From: CALODP01 sp942492055
GTDB taxonomy: Bacteria; Bacteroidota; Ignavibacteria; Ignavibacteriales; Melioribacteraceae
DNA length: 64,000 nt
NCBI GenBank assembly: GCA_942492055.1
Contig: CALODP010000023.1
Location: forward strand, 62,001 to 126,000
Reading direction: 5' to 3'
The notes below the pieces were generated by a model. It saw only the letters and a list, made by a program, of their open reading frames with translations. It had not been told where the DNA came from and did no database searches. Positions 35,567 to 46,500 of the stretch are shown here, piece by piece. The number at the start of each line of letters is the position of its first letter. The first letter of the stretch is position 1. Both the position numbers and the translations under genes were made by a program.

Positions 35567-37231
35567 ATGGCACTTCTTAACTCTCTATTCGCCGGTGTGT
35601 CCGGTCTTAGAAATCATCAATCAATGATGGACGTTATTGGTAACAACATTGCCAACGTAAACACTATTGGTTTCAAAGGATCTCGTGTTACTTTCAGTGA
35701 TACATTCAATCAATTCGTTAAAGCCGGTACTAACCCGGAAGAAAACAAAGGTGGATCTAACAGCTTCCAGGTCGGTATGGGTATGAAAATTAACTCTATC
35801 GATAGAAACTGGAACCAGGGTACTTTCGAAAGAACCGGTATTACTACCGACTTAGCACTCCAAGGCCCCGGAATGTTCATGCTTAAGAGTAACGGACAAA
35901 CCTACTATTCCAGAGCCGGCGCTTTTATTTTCGACGCTGACGGTAAACTTGTTAATCCTCAAAACGGAGCGATTGTTCAGGGTAAAGTAGCTAACGGTTT
36001 AGGGGAAATCCCTCCGGGAAACAGTGTACAAGATATTATCATCGATAAAAACTTAAGATTACCAGCCGTAGCAACGGAAAATGTTTCTTGGGGTGGTAAC
36101 TTAGAGAGTAGTTCTCCTACAAAAAGAACTGATATCGTAGAAGTAAACGGTAATGTTAAGCTTGACGATAACACAGCTCATAACAACGAATATAGTGAAG
36201 ACTTTACAATATATGGTGTTGACGGACAAAAATATACGTTAACCATTGATTATAATAATACTGCTGCCGCAGGTGGTTCGGATGCTGATTATACGTTGAA
36301 TTATTCAATTTCAGGTGGTAGCTTAGCAGCTCCGGTTACCGGTAGCCAGGCATTAGGATTTGATGCCGTTACTGGAAAATGTAATACAGCTGCTCTTGCA
36401 ATTACCGGAGATAGTGGTAATCTTGACTTCTCTCTTGATTTGAACTCTTTGCGTGGAACAACAAGCCCAACTTCGGTTTCCGCAAAGATTGACAAAGGAG
36501 AAGAACCTGCTACAATAACCGGTACCGTTACAGTCTACGATTCTTTGGGTGACGCACACGCTATTACTATGAAATATACTCACTTGGATAAAAACGAGTG
36601 GAAATGGGAAATAATGGATCCTTCCACCGGTACAATTGCCAGTGCTTCTCCAAATGAACCATACGGTACAATTAAATTCAAAACCGATGGTACTATCGAG
36701 ACAATCAAACAGGGAACCAATACTGTTTCAACTCTTCCGGCAATAACATTTGTTCCCGGTAACGGTGCTGATACACAAACAATATCTCTCGATTTCGGAT
36801 CAGGTACAGCCGGTATTACTCAAACATCATTAGGCTCTCAAGTATCAGCTCTATCACAAGATGGTTCCGCTTCGGCTACATTGTCAAAGCTGAATATCGA
36901 CAAATACGGTAATGTAGTTGGTATATTCTCAAATGGTAAATCAAGATCATTGGCGCAGATTATGGTTGCTACATTTAAGAACCTTAACGGTTTGGTAAGT
37001 GAAGGGGATAATATGTTCTCGGTAGCTGCTAATGCCGGCGATCCAAGAATTGCAGAACCGGGAGATTCTTCGGTTACTACAATTCAGTCTCAAGCTTTGG
37101 AGGTCTCTAATGTCGATCTATCCGAAGAATTTACCAAAATGATTGTTTCCCAAAGAGGTTTCCAGGCAAACGCCAGAGTTATAACAACTGCCGATAATCT
37201 CCTTCAGGAAATAACAAACCTAATCAGATAA
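35567..37231 (+). CDS. flgE: Flagellar hook protein FlgE
   Basis: 554 residues. N-terminal rod/hook domain (LNSLFAGVSGLRNHQSMMDV, then GNNIANVNTIGFK), central beta domains (about 150-440) and C-terminal helix (SNVDLSEEFTKMIVSQRGFQ, RVITTADNLLQEI). Strong ribosome site. It ends the operon with a good terminator. Larger than Salmonella FlgE (about 400), common in other phyla. Stator, switch fliM/fliN and export-gate genes are not in this window. Confidence 0.95.
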   Translation: MALLNSLFAGVSGLRNHQSMMDVIGNNIANVNTIGFKGSRVTFSDTFNQFVKAGTNPEENKGGSNSFQVGMGMKINSIDRNWNQGTFERTGITTDLALQGPGMFMLKSNGQTYYSRAGAFIFDADGKLVNPQNGAIVQGKVANGLGEIPPGNSVQDIIIDKNLRLPAVATENVSWGGNLESSSPTKRTDIVEVNGNVKLDDNTAHNNEYSEDFTIYGVDGQKYTLTIDYNNTAAAGGSDADYTLNYSISGGSLAAPVTGSQALGFDAVTGKCNTAALAITGDSGNLDFSLDLNSLRGTTSPTSVSAKIDKGEEPATITGTVTVYDSLGDAHAITMKYTHLDKNEWKWEIMDPSTGTIASASPNEPYGTIKFKTDGTIETIKQGTNTVSTLPAITFVPGNGADTQTISLDFGSGTAGITQTSLGSQVSALSQDGSASATLSKLNIDKYGNVVGIFSNGKSRSLAQIMVATFKNLNGLVSEGDNMFSVAANAGDPRIAEPGDSSVTTIQSQALEVSNVDLSEEFTKMIVSQRGFQANARVITTADNLLQEITNLIR

Positions 37232-37274
37232 TGACTAGTTGAATAAATTGAGGAGTTCTCTTTCACTCCTAGTA

Positions 37275-37304
37275 AGCCCTCTTGATCCTTCGAGAGGGCT
37301 TTTT
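37275..37304 (+). terminator. Rho-independent terminator after flgE
   Basis: Stem AGCCCTCT/AGAGGGCT (37275-37282, 37293-37300), 10-nt loop, T-run. Confidence 0.9.
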
Positions 37305-37305
37305 A

Positions 37306-38252
37306 GGCACTGTTCAAAGAAGTGTGTCAGTTCATTATGGTTTCATGATTCTGTCTTCAAATATAATAAATAGTTGATTATATATAAGCCCCCACTCCGC
37401 TATAGGTCTAGTTCCCAAATTATTCATGTTATTGTAGGCCAAATAAAGGAGTTTGTATAGAGCCATATCGCTAGCAAAAACTCTCTTTGTTTTAGTTATT
37501 TTTCTTAATTGGCTGTTAAAGCTCTCAATAATATTCGTAGTATACATTACCTTTCTTATTTCTTTGGGGTAATCGAAAAAGTTTGTAAGTCTTTCCCAGT
37601 TATTCAACCATCCGTTAACCATAGCCGGATATTTCTTAGCCCACTTCAGATCAAGGTCATTCAGAGCTTTTGCGGCTGTATCTTTCTTGTGAGCTTGATA
37701 TATTAACTTAAGGTCAGTGGCTACTTCCTTTTTGTCTTTGTAAGCCACCTTTCTAAGTGAATTGCGTATTTGATGTACTACGCATAGTTGAACCTTAGTT
37801 TCGGGGAAAGTAGCTTCTATTGCCTCTGCAAACCCTTTTAAGTTATCAATGCAAGCTATGAAGACATCCCTTACGCCTCTTTGTTTAAGATCGTTCAATA
37901 CTTTCAACCAATAGCCGGATCCTTCTTGTTCTCCGACATATAGTCCCAACAAATCCTTTATCCCTTCTCTATTTACTCCTATTACGCAGTAGACGGCCTT
38001 TAAGACTATTCTTTTGTTCTCTCTTACTTTGTAATGCAAGGCATCCAGCCAGATGAACGGATATACGCTTTCCAGCTCTCTATTTTGCCATAACTCTACT
38101 TCCTCTACTATTTTATCGGTTATGCCGGTTATCGTTGCCGGAGATACCTTTATGCCGTAGAGTTCTTCCATGTGACTCCGGATATCAGTATAGCTCATTC
38201 CCTTTGAATAGAGACTAATTATTTTATTATCTAAGGTATTTCCTAAGGTGGT
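37306..38252 (-). mobile_element. IS256-type insertion sequence, cut at one end by IS21-type element
   Basis: It contains the C-terminal three quarters of the transposase. The left terminus is probably in the GGCACTGTTCAAAGAAGTGT stretch just after the flgE terminator. The other end, with the transposase N-terminus, is missing; no fragment of it is seen on the far side of the IS21-type element. Confidence 0.7.
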
Positions 38253-38264
38253 TGTTTTGTCCAA
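37335..38264 (-). pseudogene. IS256-family (Mutator-like) transposase, N-terminally truncated
   Basis: 309 residues against about 400 for full copies. The DDE catalytic residues are visible: Asp in FIWLDALHYKV, Asp in ACIDNLKGF and Glu in NIIESFNSQLRK, with the C/H region LCVVHQIRNSLRK. The first four codons come from the neighbouring IS21-type end, so the frame starts inside the junction and the DNA-binding N-terminus is lost. Probably inactive. Confidence 0.85.
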
Positions 38265-38336
38265 CTGAAAAGTGACCAGAGGAAAAAAGAGAAAATAGAG
38301 TTATCCTGAGTAGACAAAACTCAGGAGGGAAAAAAG

Positions 38337-39791
38337 GTGATCAGTATGGAAGACTGGGTAACAATCAAAAATCTACGATCCAAAAATCCGGGAATGAGTC
38401 TACGTGAGATAGGTCGGATATTGGGCTTAAGTCATAACACCGTAAAAAAAGCCTTGTCAAAAGAGAGTCCTCCGGAGTACGTCCGGAAAGAGTCAATAAG
38501 TGACTCCTTGTCTCCCTTTACGGAATTGATCTTTGAGATGTCTAACATTAAGAGATATCGGGGCTCCCGGATTCTCTATGAGATAAGGAGTAAAGGTTAC
38601 ACCGGCAGCAGAAGCAGCTTTTATTATTATCTCGGGAAAATAAAACAGACTTCCAAGAAAACATTTCAACCATACGAGACAGCTCCCGGGGAACAAGGTC
38701 AGTTCGACTGGAGCCCATATACTGTTTTAATCGGAGGGGCACGGGCAAAAATCTACATATATCAATATATCTACGGTTTTAGTCGCTATAAAATATTGGA
38801 AGTATCCTTGTCGGAGAATCAAGGGGCAGTATTTGAAGCGTTCGAAAGATGTCTTCAAGCCTCCGGAGGAGTATGTCAAAGAGTCCAAACCGATAACGCG
38901 AGAGTTTTCATAACAATTCATTCAAAGGATAACTGGCGGTGGAATCCAAGATATCTTCACTTTTGCGGTCATTACGGGTTCGCTCCAAGTCGTTCGATGC
39001 CAAGTCATCCGTGGTCCAAAGGGAAAGTCGAAAAACCGTTCGCCTATATAGAAGACCATTTCATCGACGGAAATACCTTTAGTAGCTTTGAAGAGTTATG
39101 CTCAAAACTGAAAGAGTTTCAGAATCGGGTCAATAACGAGCTTCATTCGGTAATTAAGCAAAAACCGGAAACGGTGTTTGCCAAGGAGAGGGCTTCCCTA
39201 ATGAATCTGCCATCATGTCGTTATGTGGGGATAAAAGAAGAGATAAGAAAAGTAAGCTACGATTGTCTGATCTCTTACAATGGGAACAGATACTCGGTGC
39301 CATGGGCTTTTGCCGGAAAGCAAGTATGGATAAAGATATCACAAGGGTACTATATCGAGATCTACTCACAAGCCAACAAGAAAGTAGCCTCCCACAGACT
39401 CTCTTTAGGAAAAGGGAACGTAACCATTAAGGATGAGCACTACAGAGGGAATAACACTACGAAGGGCAATTTTCAACGCTTGTCGAAAGAGTTTATGGAG
39501 AAATTCCCCGATCAATCTTTGTTCTTGGAAAAACTGTATGCGCAGAAAAGATACAACAGCGGATACCAATTGCGATACATTATGGAACTCTCGAAATTCT
39601 ATTGCGCGGAAGATTTTCTTTCGGCACTGAAAAAGGCGATGGAATATAACGTCTTTCATTTTTCCTTCATATCCGGTTATCTGGAAAAGAACTGTGAGAG
39701 AACAATTATCATAGAAAATATGAGACTCAAAGAAAACTACCCGAACAAGGATATAAAAAGAGACCTTAAGGAGTATCAATTCAACTTTTAA
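38337..39791 (+). CDS. istA: IS21-family transposase IstA
   Basis: 484 residues. GTG 38337 is 7 bp after AGGAGGG; ATG 38346 is a second choice. N-terminal helix-turn-helix (LREIGRILGLSHNTVKKAL), then an rve integrase core with FDWSPY, QTDNARVF and KGKVEKPFAYIE giving the DDE triad, and a C-terminal Mu-like beta region. Intact and probably active with IstB. Confidence 0.93.
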   Translation: MISMEDWVTIKNLRSKNPGMSLREIGRILGLSHNTVKKALSKESPPEYVRKESISDSLSPFTELIFEMSNIKRYRGSRILYEIRSKGYTGSRSSFYYYLGKIKQTSKKTFQPYETAPGEQGQFDWSPYTVLIGGARAKIYIYQYIYGFSRYKILEVSLSENQGAVFEAFERCLQASGGVCQRVQTDNARVFITIHSKDNWRWNPRYLHFCGHYGFAPSRSMPSHPWSKGKVEKPFAYIEDHFIDGNTFSSFEELCSKLKEFQNRVNNELHSVIKQKPETVFAKERASLMNLPSCRYVGIKEEIRKVSYDCLISYNGNRYSVPWAFAGKQVWIKISQGYYIEIYSQANKKVASHRLSLGKGNVTIKDEHYRGNNTTKGNFQRLSKEFMEKFPDQSLFLEKLYAQKRYNSGYQLRYIMELSKFYCAEDFLSALKKAMEYNVFHFSFISGYLEKNCERTIIIENMRLKENYPNKDIKRDLKEYQFNF

Positions 39792-39812
39792 CCTAAGTAA
39801 GGAGAAGTGAAA

Positions 39813-40553
39813 ATGGGAAACGACAGAATGGAAGAACACATGAAAACACTCGCTCTGGAGAGGATTAAGGAGATTTACATTATCGAAGCGGAAAAAGCGG
39901 CCAAAGCAAAAATGAGCTTCCGTGAATACTTGGCAAGGCTGTTGGAAGAACAAGTTATCGCTAAATATGAGAGATCGGTCAACAGAAAAATGAGAATGGC
40001 GAACTTTTCACAGATTAAGAAACTGGACGAATTCGATTTTTCTTTTCAACCGAAGATAAACGAGCAACTAATAAGAGAACTGGCTAATCTGGAGTTTATC
40101 TCCAAAGGGAAAAACGTATTGTTCTTAGGCCCTCCCGGGGTAGGAAAAACACATCTGGCAATCGCTTTGGGGATTAAGGCCATTGAAGCCAGAATGAGAG
40201 TTCTCTTTTACTCCGCAGAGAAACTAACCGAGGAATTGGCTGCGGCAGAGATATCCAATACTCTAAACGCAAAGCTCGAATCTCTCGGGAGACTTGATTT
40301 ACTTATTATCGATGAACTCGGATATCTTTCCCTAAGCAAGCAAACAGCTAAACTCTTTTTCCAGTTAGTGGCCAAAAGATATGAAAGGGGATCTATTATT
40401 GTTACTTCAAATAAGGCTTTCGAGCAGTGGGGAGAGATTTTCAATGATGATGTTGTGGCTGCAGCTATTTTAGACAGATTGCTCCACCACAGTTATCCGT
40501 TTTTTATTAACGGAAAAAGTTTTAGATTAAGAAACATGGTGCATAATAAATAA
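39813..40553 (+). CDS. istB: IS21-family helper ATPase IstB
   Basis: 247 residues from ATG 39813 (AAGGAG upstream). DnaC-like AAA+ ATPase: Walker A GPPGVGKTHLAIALG, Walker B LLIIDELGYL, sensor region SIIVTSNKAFEQWGEIF. It picks targets and stimulates IstA. Intact. Confidence 0.94.
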   Translation: MGNDRMEEHMKTLALERIKEIYIIEAEKAAKAKMSFREYLARLLEEQVIAKYERSVNRKMRMANFSQIKKLDEFDFSFQPKINEQLIRELANLEFISKGKNVLFLGPPGVGKTHLAIALGIKAIEARMRVLFYSAEKLTEELAAAEISNTLNAKLESLGRLDLLIIDELGYLSLSKQTAKLFFQLVAKRYERGSIIVTSNKAFEQWGEIFNDDVVAAAILDRLLHHSYPFFINGKSFRLRNMVHNK

Positions 40554-40604
40554 TTGTACTGGTCAATTTTGTCTGGAATATTGGTCAGTTTTCGGCTGGA
40601 ATTA

Positions 40605-41146
40605 ACATTTGCCAATGTCACCACGACATTTTGCTTTGACACATTTACATTTGCCAATGTCACACCGACATTTTGCTTTGACACATTTACATTTGCCAAT
40701 GTCACACCAACATTTTGCTCTGACACTCTTACATTTGCCAATGTCACAGCGACATTTTGCTTTGACACTCTTACATTTGCCAATGTCACCCCAACATTTT
40801 GCTCTGACACTCTTACATTTGCCAATGTCACACCAACATTTTGCTCTGACACTCTTACATTTGCCAATGTCACAGCGACATTTTGCTTTGACACATTTAC
40901 ATTTGCCAATGTCACCCCGCCACTTTGCTATGTCACACTTCCATTCGTCTATGTCACCCCGCCACTTTGCTATGTCACACTTCCATTCGTCTATGTCACA
41001 CTGCCACTTTGCTATGTCACACTTCCATTCGTCTATGTCACACTGCCACTTTGCTATGTCACTCTTCCATTTGCCAATGTCACACTAACATTTTGCTCTG
41101 ACACTCTTACATTTGTCTATGTCACACCGCCATTTCGCTATGACAC
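40605..41146 (+). repeat. 42-bp tandem array (2 x 21-bp half units), about 13 copies
   Basis: Unit made of two related 21-mers, ACATTTGCCAATGTCACACCG and ACATTTTGCTCTGACACTCTT, so TGTCAC or TGACAC recurs every 21 bp. Two subfamilies occur: the TTTGCCAAT type on both flanks and a TTCGTCTAT/CTTTGCTAT type at about 40916-41062. No indel breaks the phase. The IS21-type element ends exactly in the first unit. Several frames are open through it because the period is a multiple of three; coding is unproven. Confidence 0.95.
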
Positions 41147-41998
41147 GAAATCAAAATCATATGATTTGTCGATATTTCCGAATTCTTAGGAGGAATTCTT
41201 TATTTCGGCACTATTTACAGGGGATGTATCAATAGAATAACGATGTGCCTTATTGTTAAGTCACGTTTCCTATTTGGAATCATGCGATAATTGAATACTC
41301 TCTCACAATTATTTTCCAATCACACTCTTCGATTGAGTAGCTTATATCTTTGAGGAACTTATCTGAGGTAATTCTACAGTCGCAGTAAGTTATACTCCCA
41401 ATTCAAAGACCGATTCATCACAGGGAATATGAATGGATAGAAAAGCCGAAAAGGACTTCCAAAGGAGACATCATAATATGCGGGAAACCTGCATAAATGT
41501 TCAAAAAAAAGTGTTTTGCTCTAAAATTCTCCTATTCATTTATCCGTGAAAAGAGATCGGGCGATATTCGTTAATAATAAATACTTTTCGTGATTACGGA
41601 TATAAGCTCTATTAATACTCTTTTACATCATAAAGTATTTGCCATGTTAAGAGAATATTAAATAAAATAAAAAAGGTTGATTCTTAATGTAAAAAAAGTT
41701 ATCTATAAGTCCGAATCGATGAATTTATTTCTCAGACTACCTCTATAATATTCAAAGACACATCATTATAACGAGACAAAATAGATTGTTGACAAGTGTA
41801 AATAAATAGATAAATATTAACTTCTGAGTAAAGCGTCATGTTTAGGGGCTTATCTGAACAGTCTTGGTATAACTACCATTTTTTATAGTTGCTTTGCTTT
41901 TCTCATTAGTTGAAATACAAGTGCAAGCATTAGTATGCATTCCTATGGTACATTGTGGATATTATATATTTCTCTTATAATAAAATACAGGGGCAAAA
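41147..41998. other. AT-rich intergenic region
   Basis: 850 bp with no gene recognised on either strand. Apart from a short GAATTC-flanked inverted repeat near 41180-41197, nothing structured was seen. It may be remnant sequence at the rearrangement point. Confidence 0.5.
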
Positions 41999-43156
41999 AT
42001 GAAAAAAGTTATACTTTTTTTAGTTGTTATTCTTTATGCCAATGCAATAGGCCAAAATACGAAGTACTCAGCAGATGCAATACAAAGTACTGAGGAGAAT
42101 ATTGTACTTTTTTTTACTGAGTATGTTGAAGGTTCTTCTAACAATAAGGCTGTTGAAATTGGGAGTAAATCAGATGTGATTGTTGATTTTTCAATTGGTG
42201 ATTTTAAAGTAGAAGTTTACTCTAATGGTTCACCTAATCCTAGCGGTACAATTAAACTAACTGGCTCTATTTCTCCCAACGGAGTTTATATTTTAACAAA
42301 TAGTAGCGCAGCAACTACCCTTAAAAATAAAGCCAATCAGACATCCGGTTCTCTTACATTTAATGGAGATGATGCTGTCGTATTGAAGAATGGTACAACC
42401 ATTCTTGATGTAATTGGTCAGATTGGTTTTGATCCAGGAAGTTGTTGGGGATCTGGAGACATAACTACGGTTAATCATACATTACGGAGAAAAACTTCTG
42501 TAACAAGTGGTGATACAGATGGGAGTGACCCATTTGATCCGACTATTGAATGGGATGGTTTTGCTATTGACGATTTTTCTGATATTGGTTCTGCAGAACT
42601 TCCCGTAGAACTAACAGCTTTCAATGCCTCAATGGTAGAAGGTAAAGTTTCTTTGAACTGGGAAACAGCAACCGAACAAAACAACTATGGCTTTGAAGTA
42701 GAAAGACAAGTAAACTCCGAATGGAACAAAATCGGATTCGTGGAAGGAAACGGAAACAGTAATTCTGTTAAAGTTTACTCATTCACAGATAGCAAACCTG
42801 TAGAAGGGAAGATAGTTTATCGCTTGAAACAGATCGATTTCGACGGTAAATACGAATACTCAAACGAGATAGAAGTATCCTACGAATCCGTAAAAGAATT
42901 CTCATTGGATCAAAACTATCCTAATCCATTCAACCCGACTACAAACATTAGCTTCAAGATAGCCGAAAGCGGAAAAGTAAGTGTTAAGATCTTTAACGCG
43001 ATCGGGCAGGAAGTTGCCGAATTGGTTAACAAAACAATGGAAGCCGGAAGACATGAAGTATCTTTTAATGCTTCAAATCTGCCATCCGGAACATATTTCT
43101 GCACAATGAAAGCAGGGAGCTTTACCAAGACATCTAAGATGTTGTTGATTAAATAA
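41999..43156 (+). CDS. Secreted lamin-tail-like protein with T9SS C-terminal domain
   Basis: 385 residues. Signal peptide ending at NAIGQ. Residues 35-185 show a lamin-tail-domain pattern (FFTEYVEGSSNNKAVEIGS, FKVEVYSNGS, GVYILTNSSAA, DDAVVLKNGTTILDVIGQIG), often found with secreted nucleases or surface proteins. Then a beta module (LPVELTAFNASMVEGKVSLN) and a type IX sorting domain (YPNPFNPTTNISFK through MLLIK). No catalytic domain is seen. Secreted or attached to the cell surface by T9SS. Confidence 0.82.
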   Translation: MKKVILFLVVILYANAIGQNTKYSADAIQSTEENIVLFFTEYVEGSSNNKAVEIGSKSDVIVDFSIGDFKVEVYSNGSPNPSGTIKLTGSISPNGVYILTNSSAATTLKNKANQTSGSLTFNGDDAVVLKNGTTILDVIGQIGFDPGSCWGSGDITTVNHTLRRKTSVTSGDTDGSDPFDPTIEWDGFAIDDFSDIGSAELPVELTAFNASMVEGKVSLNWETATEQNNYGFEVERQVNSEWNKIGFVEGNGNSNSVKVYSFTDSKPVEGKIVYRLKQIDFDGKYEYSNEIEVSYESVKEFSLDQNYPNPFNPTTNISFKIAESGKVSVKIFNAIGQEVAELVNKTMEAGRHEVSFNASNLPSGTYFCTMKAGSFTKTSKMLLIK

Positions 43157-43165
43157 ATCTTCATA

Positions 43166-43196
43166 AAAGAGGGGCTTATGTCCCTCTTTCTCTTTT
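43166..43196 (+). terminator. Terminator after the lamin-tail-like gene
   Basis: Perfect 8-bp stem AAAGAGGG/CCCTCTTT with an 8-nt loop and a T-rich tail. Confidence 0.8.
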
Positions 43197-43550
43197 CCCA
43201 CTCTTTTATTTCATCCATCTCTTCGATTAAATCCTATTAAGTAATAATATTCTCCGGATTCTCAAAATCGGTATCATTATGTGGAAGCCGCACTGAATAA
43301 ATATCCGTAATTCGTAATCCATATTTGAATCAATTTAAAAAGAATTCAAAAATAATGATGAAATGCTACGAAATGGATAAAATAATCTTGATATATGATA
43401 TCAATTATAGTAATTTTTGCCCTATTTGAAATCAAAACAAGTAAAAGAGATAAATTAAAATTGATAGTATATCTTTTGAAGGGGGAATGTACGCCCTGAT
43501 TCTATGTATTAGGACGGAATTGTAATCGAATCATCAAAAAAGGAGGGATA
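43197..43550. other. Intergenic region, nothing recognised
   Basis: About 350 bp of AT-rich sequence between a terminator and the ribosome site AGGAGGG of the next gene. No ORF or repeat of note. Confidence 0.5.
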
Positions 43551-46500
43551 ATGGTGCGACGGGTACTGTTATTAATTTCATTATTATTTTCAAGTGTAGT
43601 ATTTTCCCAAACTGCAGTACAACCGGCAGGAGCGGGAACTGTTGAGTCTCCGTATGAGATTGCCACATTGGATAATCTCTATTGGTTAACACAAAATTCA
43701 GATAAATGGAACGCGGAATATGTCCAAACGGCCGATATCGACGCTTTTCCCACTTCAACGTGGGATGCCGGAAAGGGTTATTCTCCAATCGGTAACAGCA
43801 CTACTAATTTTACCGGGAATTATAACGGACAAGGTTACAAAATCACAGGATTAACAATCAATAGAACCGGAGAAAATTACATTGGTTTGTTCGGATTGGT
43901 AATTGGTTCGACTATTCAGAATATCGGATTGGAAAATGTTTCCGTAACCGGTGGTGCTCGACTCGGAGCATTATTAGGTAGCGGTGATCAAGGTGCTTTG
44001 GTCAGGAATTGTTATGCAACAGGTGAAGTTTCCAGTTCCAGTAGATTTTCAGGCGGATTGATCGGATATATCTGCTCTGTTTATGAAATGTCTTATGTGA
44101 AAAATTGTTATTGCGAATGTAATGTTACTCTAAAAGGATCACTCAAAGATTATTGTGGTGGATTGGTTGGTGAGAACCTGGCTTATATTTCCAATTCATA
44201 CGCAACAGGAAATATAGTCGGAGGACTTGATCGAATCGGGGGATTAGTTGGCTCGTCAAGATCATCCGGAAGTATAGAAAATTGTTATGCCTTGGGTAGT
44301 GTGGAAGGAAATACTAATGTCGGTGGTCTTGTAGGGGAAAACTCTGAATTGAGTACAAAGAATTCGTTCTGGAACGTAGATACCGATGGAATAACCGGTA
44401 ATGTCAGCGGTGATAATAACTTTGGGGCTACAGGCAAGACAACAGCTGAATTGAAGAATGTAGCTACCTATACTAATACTGCAACGGCAGGATTAGCTAA
44501 AGCATGGGATTTTGTAGCAAATCCTAATAACGATAATCTGAATGAAGATCTATGGAACATAGATGGTGCCAGAAATGACGGATATCCGTACCAGACATGG
44601 CAATACGCTACTGCTCCGGTTCTAACAACAACATTAGCTTCTTCGATTGCGAATACATCCGCTACTTTCGGTGGAAATGTTACATCAAGCGGAGGAGCCG
44701 AGGTAACAGAAAGAGGAATAGTTTTTTCTTCCTTTAACTCTAATCCGACAGTAGGGGATTTGGGTGTCATGAATGAAGTTATCGGATCTGGTACGGGAAG
44801 CTTTAGTAGTACTATCTCCTCTTTAGAAGAGGCATCAACTTATTTTTATCGCGCGTATGCTAAGAATATGAAAGGGATTGCATACGGTGAAGTAAAGAGA
44901 GTTACTCTCAAAGGGCAACCGGTTATGAGTAATGCCCTCTCTTTTGATGGCGTGGATGACTACGTTAAAGTTACTAATAACCCAACTGTTCAACCAACAA
45001 CAGCTTTTACTTTGGAAGCTTGGGTTAAAATAAAAAGTAATACTCATTCGGAAGCTATTATTGATAATGGAATTGCCGAAGGTGGGACAAATGCCGGTGG
45101 TGGCTACTTCCTTGGTTTGGAAGTAAATGGAATAAAGAAGTTCAGAGCATGGACATACAACGGCCCGATCTATCCTGATAATCGTACCGTCCTTACTTCC
45201 AAAGATGAGTTCGAGTTGAATAAGTGGTATCATGTAGCTACCGTTTATAACGGATCAACTTACAAAATGTATGTAAATGGTTCTGAAGCCGCTTCCGCAA
45301 ATTTAACGGGAGCAATAAATTACACAAATGTTGGTGAGTTCGGATTACATATCGGGGCTTACATGGATAACAACGAGAATTATCGATTTGACGGTGAGAT
45401 TGACGAAGTCCGTATTTGGAATGATGCTCGTACTCTCTCCGAGTTAAGAGATAATATGATGTGCTCAATCGATCCCACCGAAGCTAATCTTGTTGCTTAT
45501 TACAGATTTAACCAAGGATCCGGAAGTAATTTGATTGACCTAACATCAAATAGTAATGATGGAATCCTTACGAACATGAACGAAGAAACATCTTGGACAG
45601 ATTCCGAATCATTTAATACATGGTTGGGAAAAGCAAGTTCAGCCTGGGATAACGCGGAAAACTGGAGTGATGGTGTTCCTACCGCCGGAGATAATGTAGG
45701 GCTTTACAAATGGAGTGAAGCAAGTGAGTGTGAGATTTCCGGTAACCCTGTGTTTAACAATTTGAATGTTGTATCCGGAGCTACTCCGGTTCTGAGCAGT
45801 CCGATTACAGTTAACGGAAAGTTAATTGTAGACGGTACTCTTTCTTTGAACGGACAAATAATTACTTTAGGGGAGAACGGATACTTATCAGAGGGAAGCG
45901 GAATTCTTTCCGGTAATACCGGCTCTATTCAAACTACAAGAAATCTATCTAATCTTACTTCCGAAAATGTTGCGGGACTTGGAGCTGAAATTACTACGCT
46001 CGCTGATATGGGAAGTACAACAGTTATTCGTCAGCATACTCCGGGCGGATCGATGGGAATTTCCAGAAAGTATCAGATAATTCCAACCAATAACGCCGGA
46101 TTGGACGCAACATTAGTTTTCCATTATTACGATACCGAATTGAACGGCTTGGCAGAATCGGAATTGATGCTTTTCAAATCAACAGATAACGCAAAATGGA
46201 CCGAGCAATTCGGAAGTATAGTTAATACAACAGAGAATACTCTAACATTAAGTGGTATAGATGGCTTTTCGTATTGGACAGCAGCTTCGACCGGTACAGG
46301 TGAGTCGCTGCCCGTAGAATTATCTTCTTTGACCGCTACAATTGTCAAAGGAAAAATAGCCCTTAGTTGGGAAACCATAACGGAAGAAAATAATCACGGT
46401 TTCGAAATTGAAAGAGCTGCATTGGAAACCGGAAAAGATAAAATATATGAGAAAATCGGTTTTATAGAAGGGAACGGAAACAGTAATTCAGTTAAAGTTT

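Larger units (their letters stand above)
38253..40607 (+). mobile_element. Complete IS21-type insertion sequence
   Basis: About 2.35 kb with istA and istB. The left end (TCCAACTGAAAAGTGACCA at 38261) is the inverted match of the right end (TGGTCAGTTTTCGGCTGGA at 40582). On the right the element is repeated once (TGGTCAATTTTGTCTGGA at 40560), the multiple terminal repeats usual in IS21. Exact termini are uncertain by about 6 bp. No target duplication is visible. Confidence 0.82.

Noticed and set aside
40605..41146. Possible CRISPR array.
   Set aside because: Units are contiguous 21/42-mers without unique spacers, and no cas genes are present.
40493..41189. Long open frames on both strands across the 42-bp array (211, 159 and 140 codons).
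   Set aside because: A repeat whose period is a multiple of three keeps frames open automatically. There is no ribosome site, and at least three frames compete.
41791..41820. TTGACA followed 17 bp later by an AT-rich -10-like box.
   Set aside because: About 180 bp from the next gene, and a weak -10 in DNA where such boxes are frequent.
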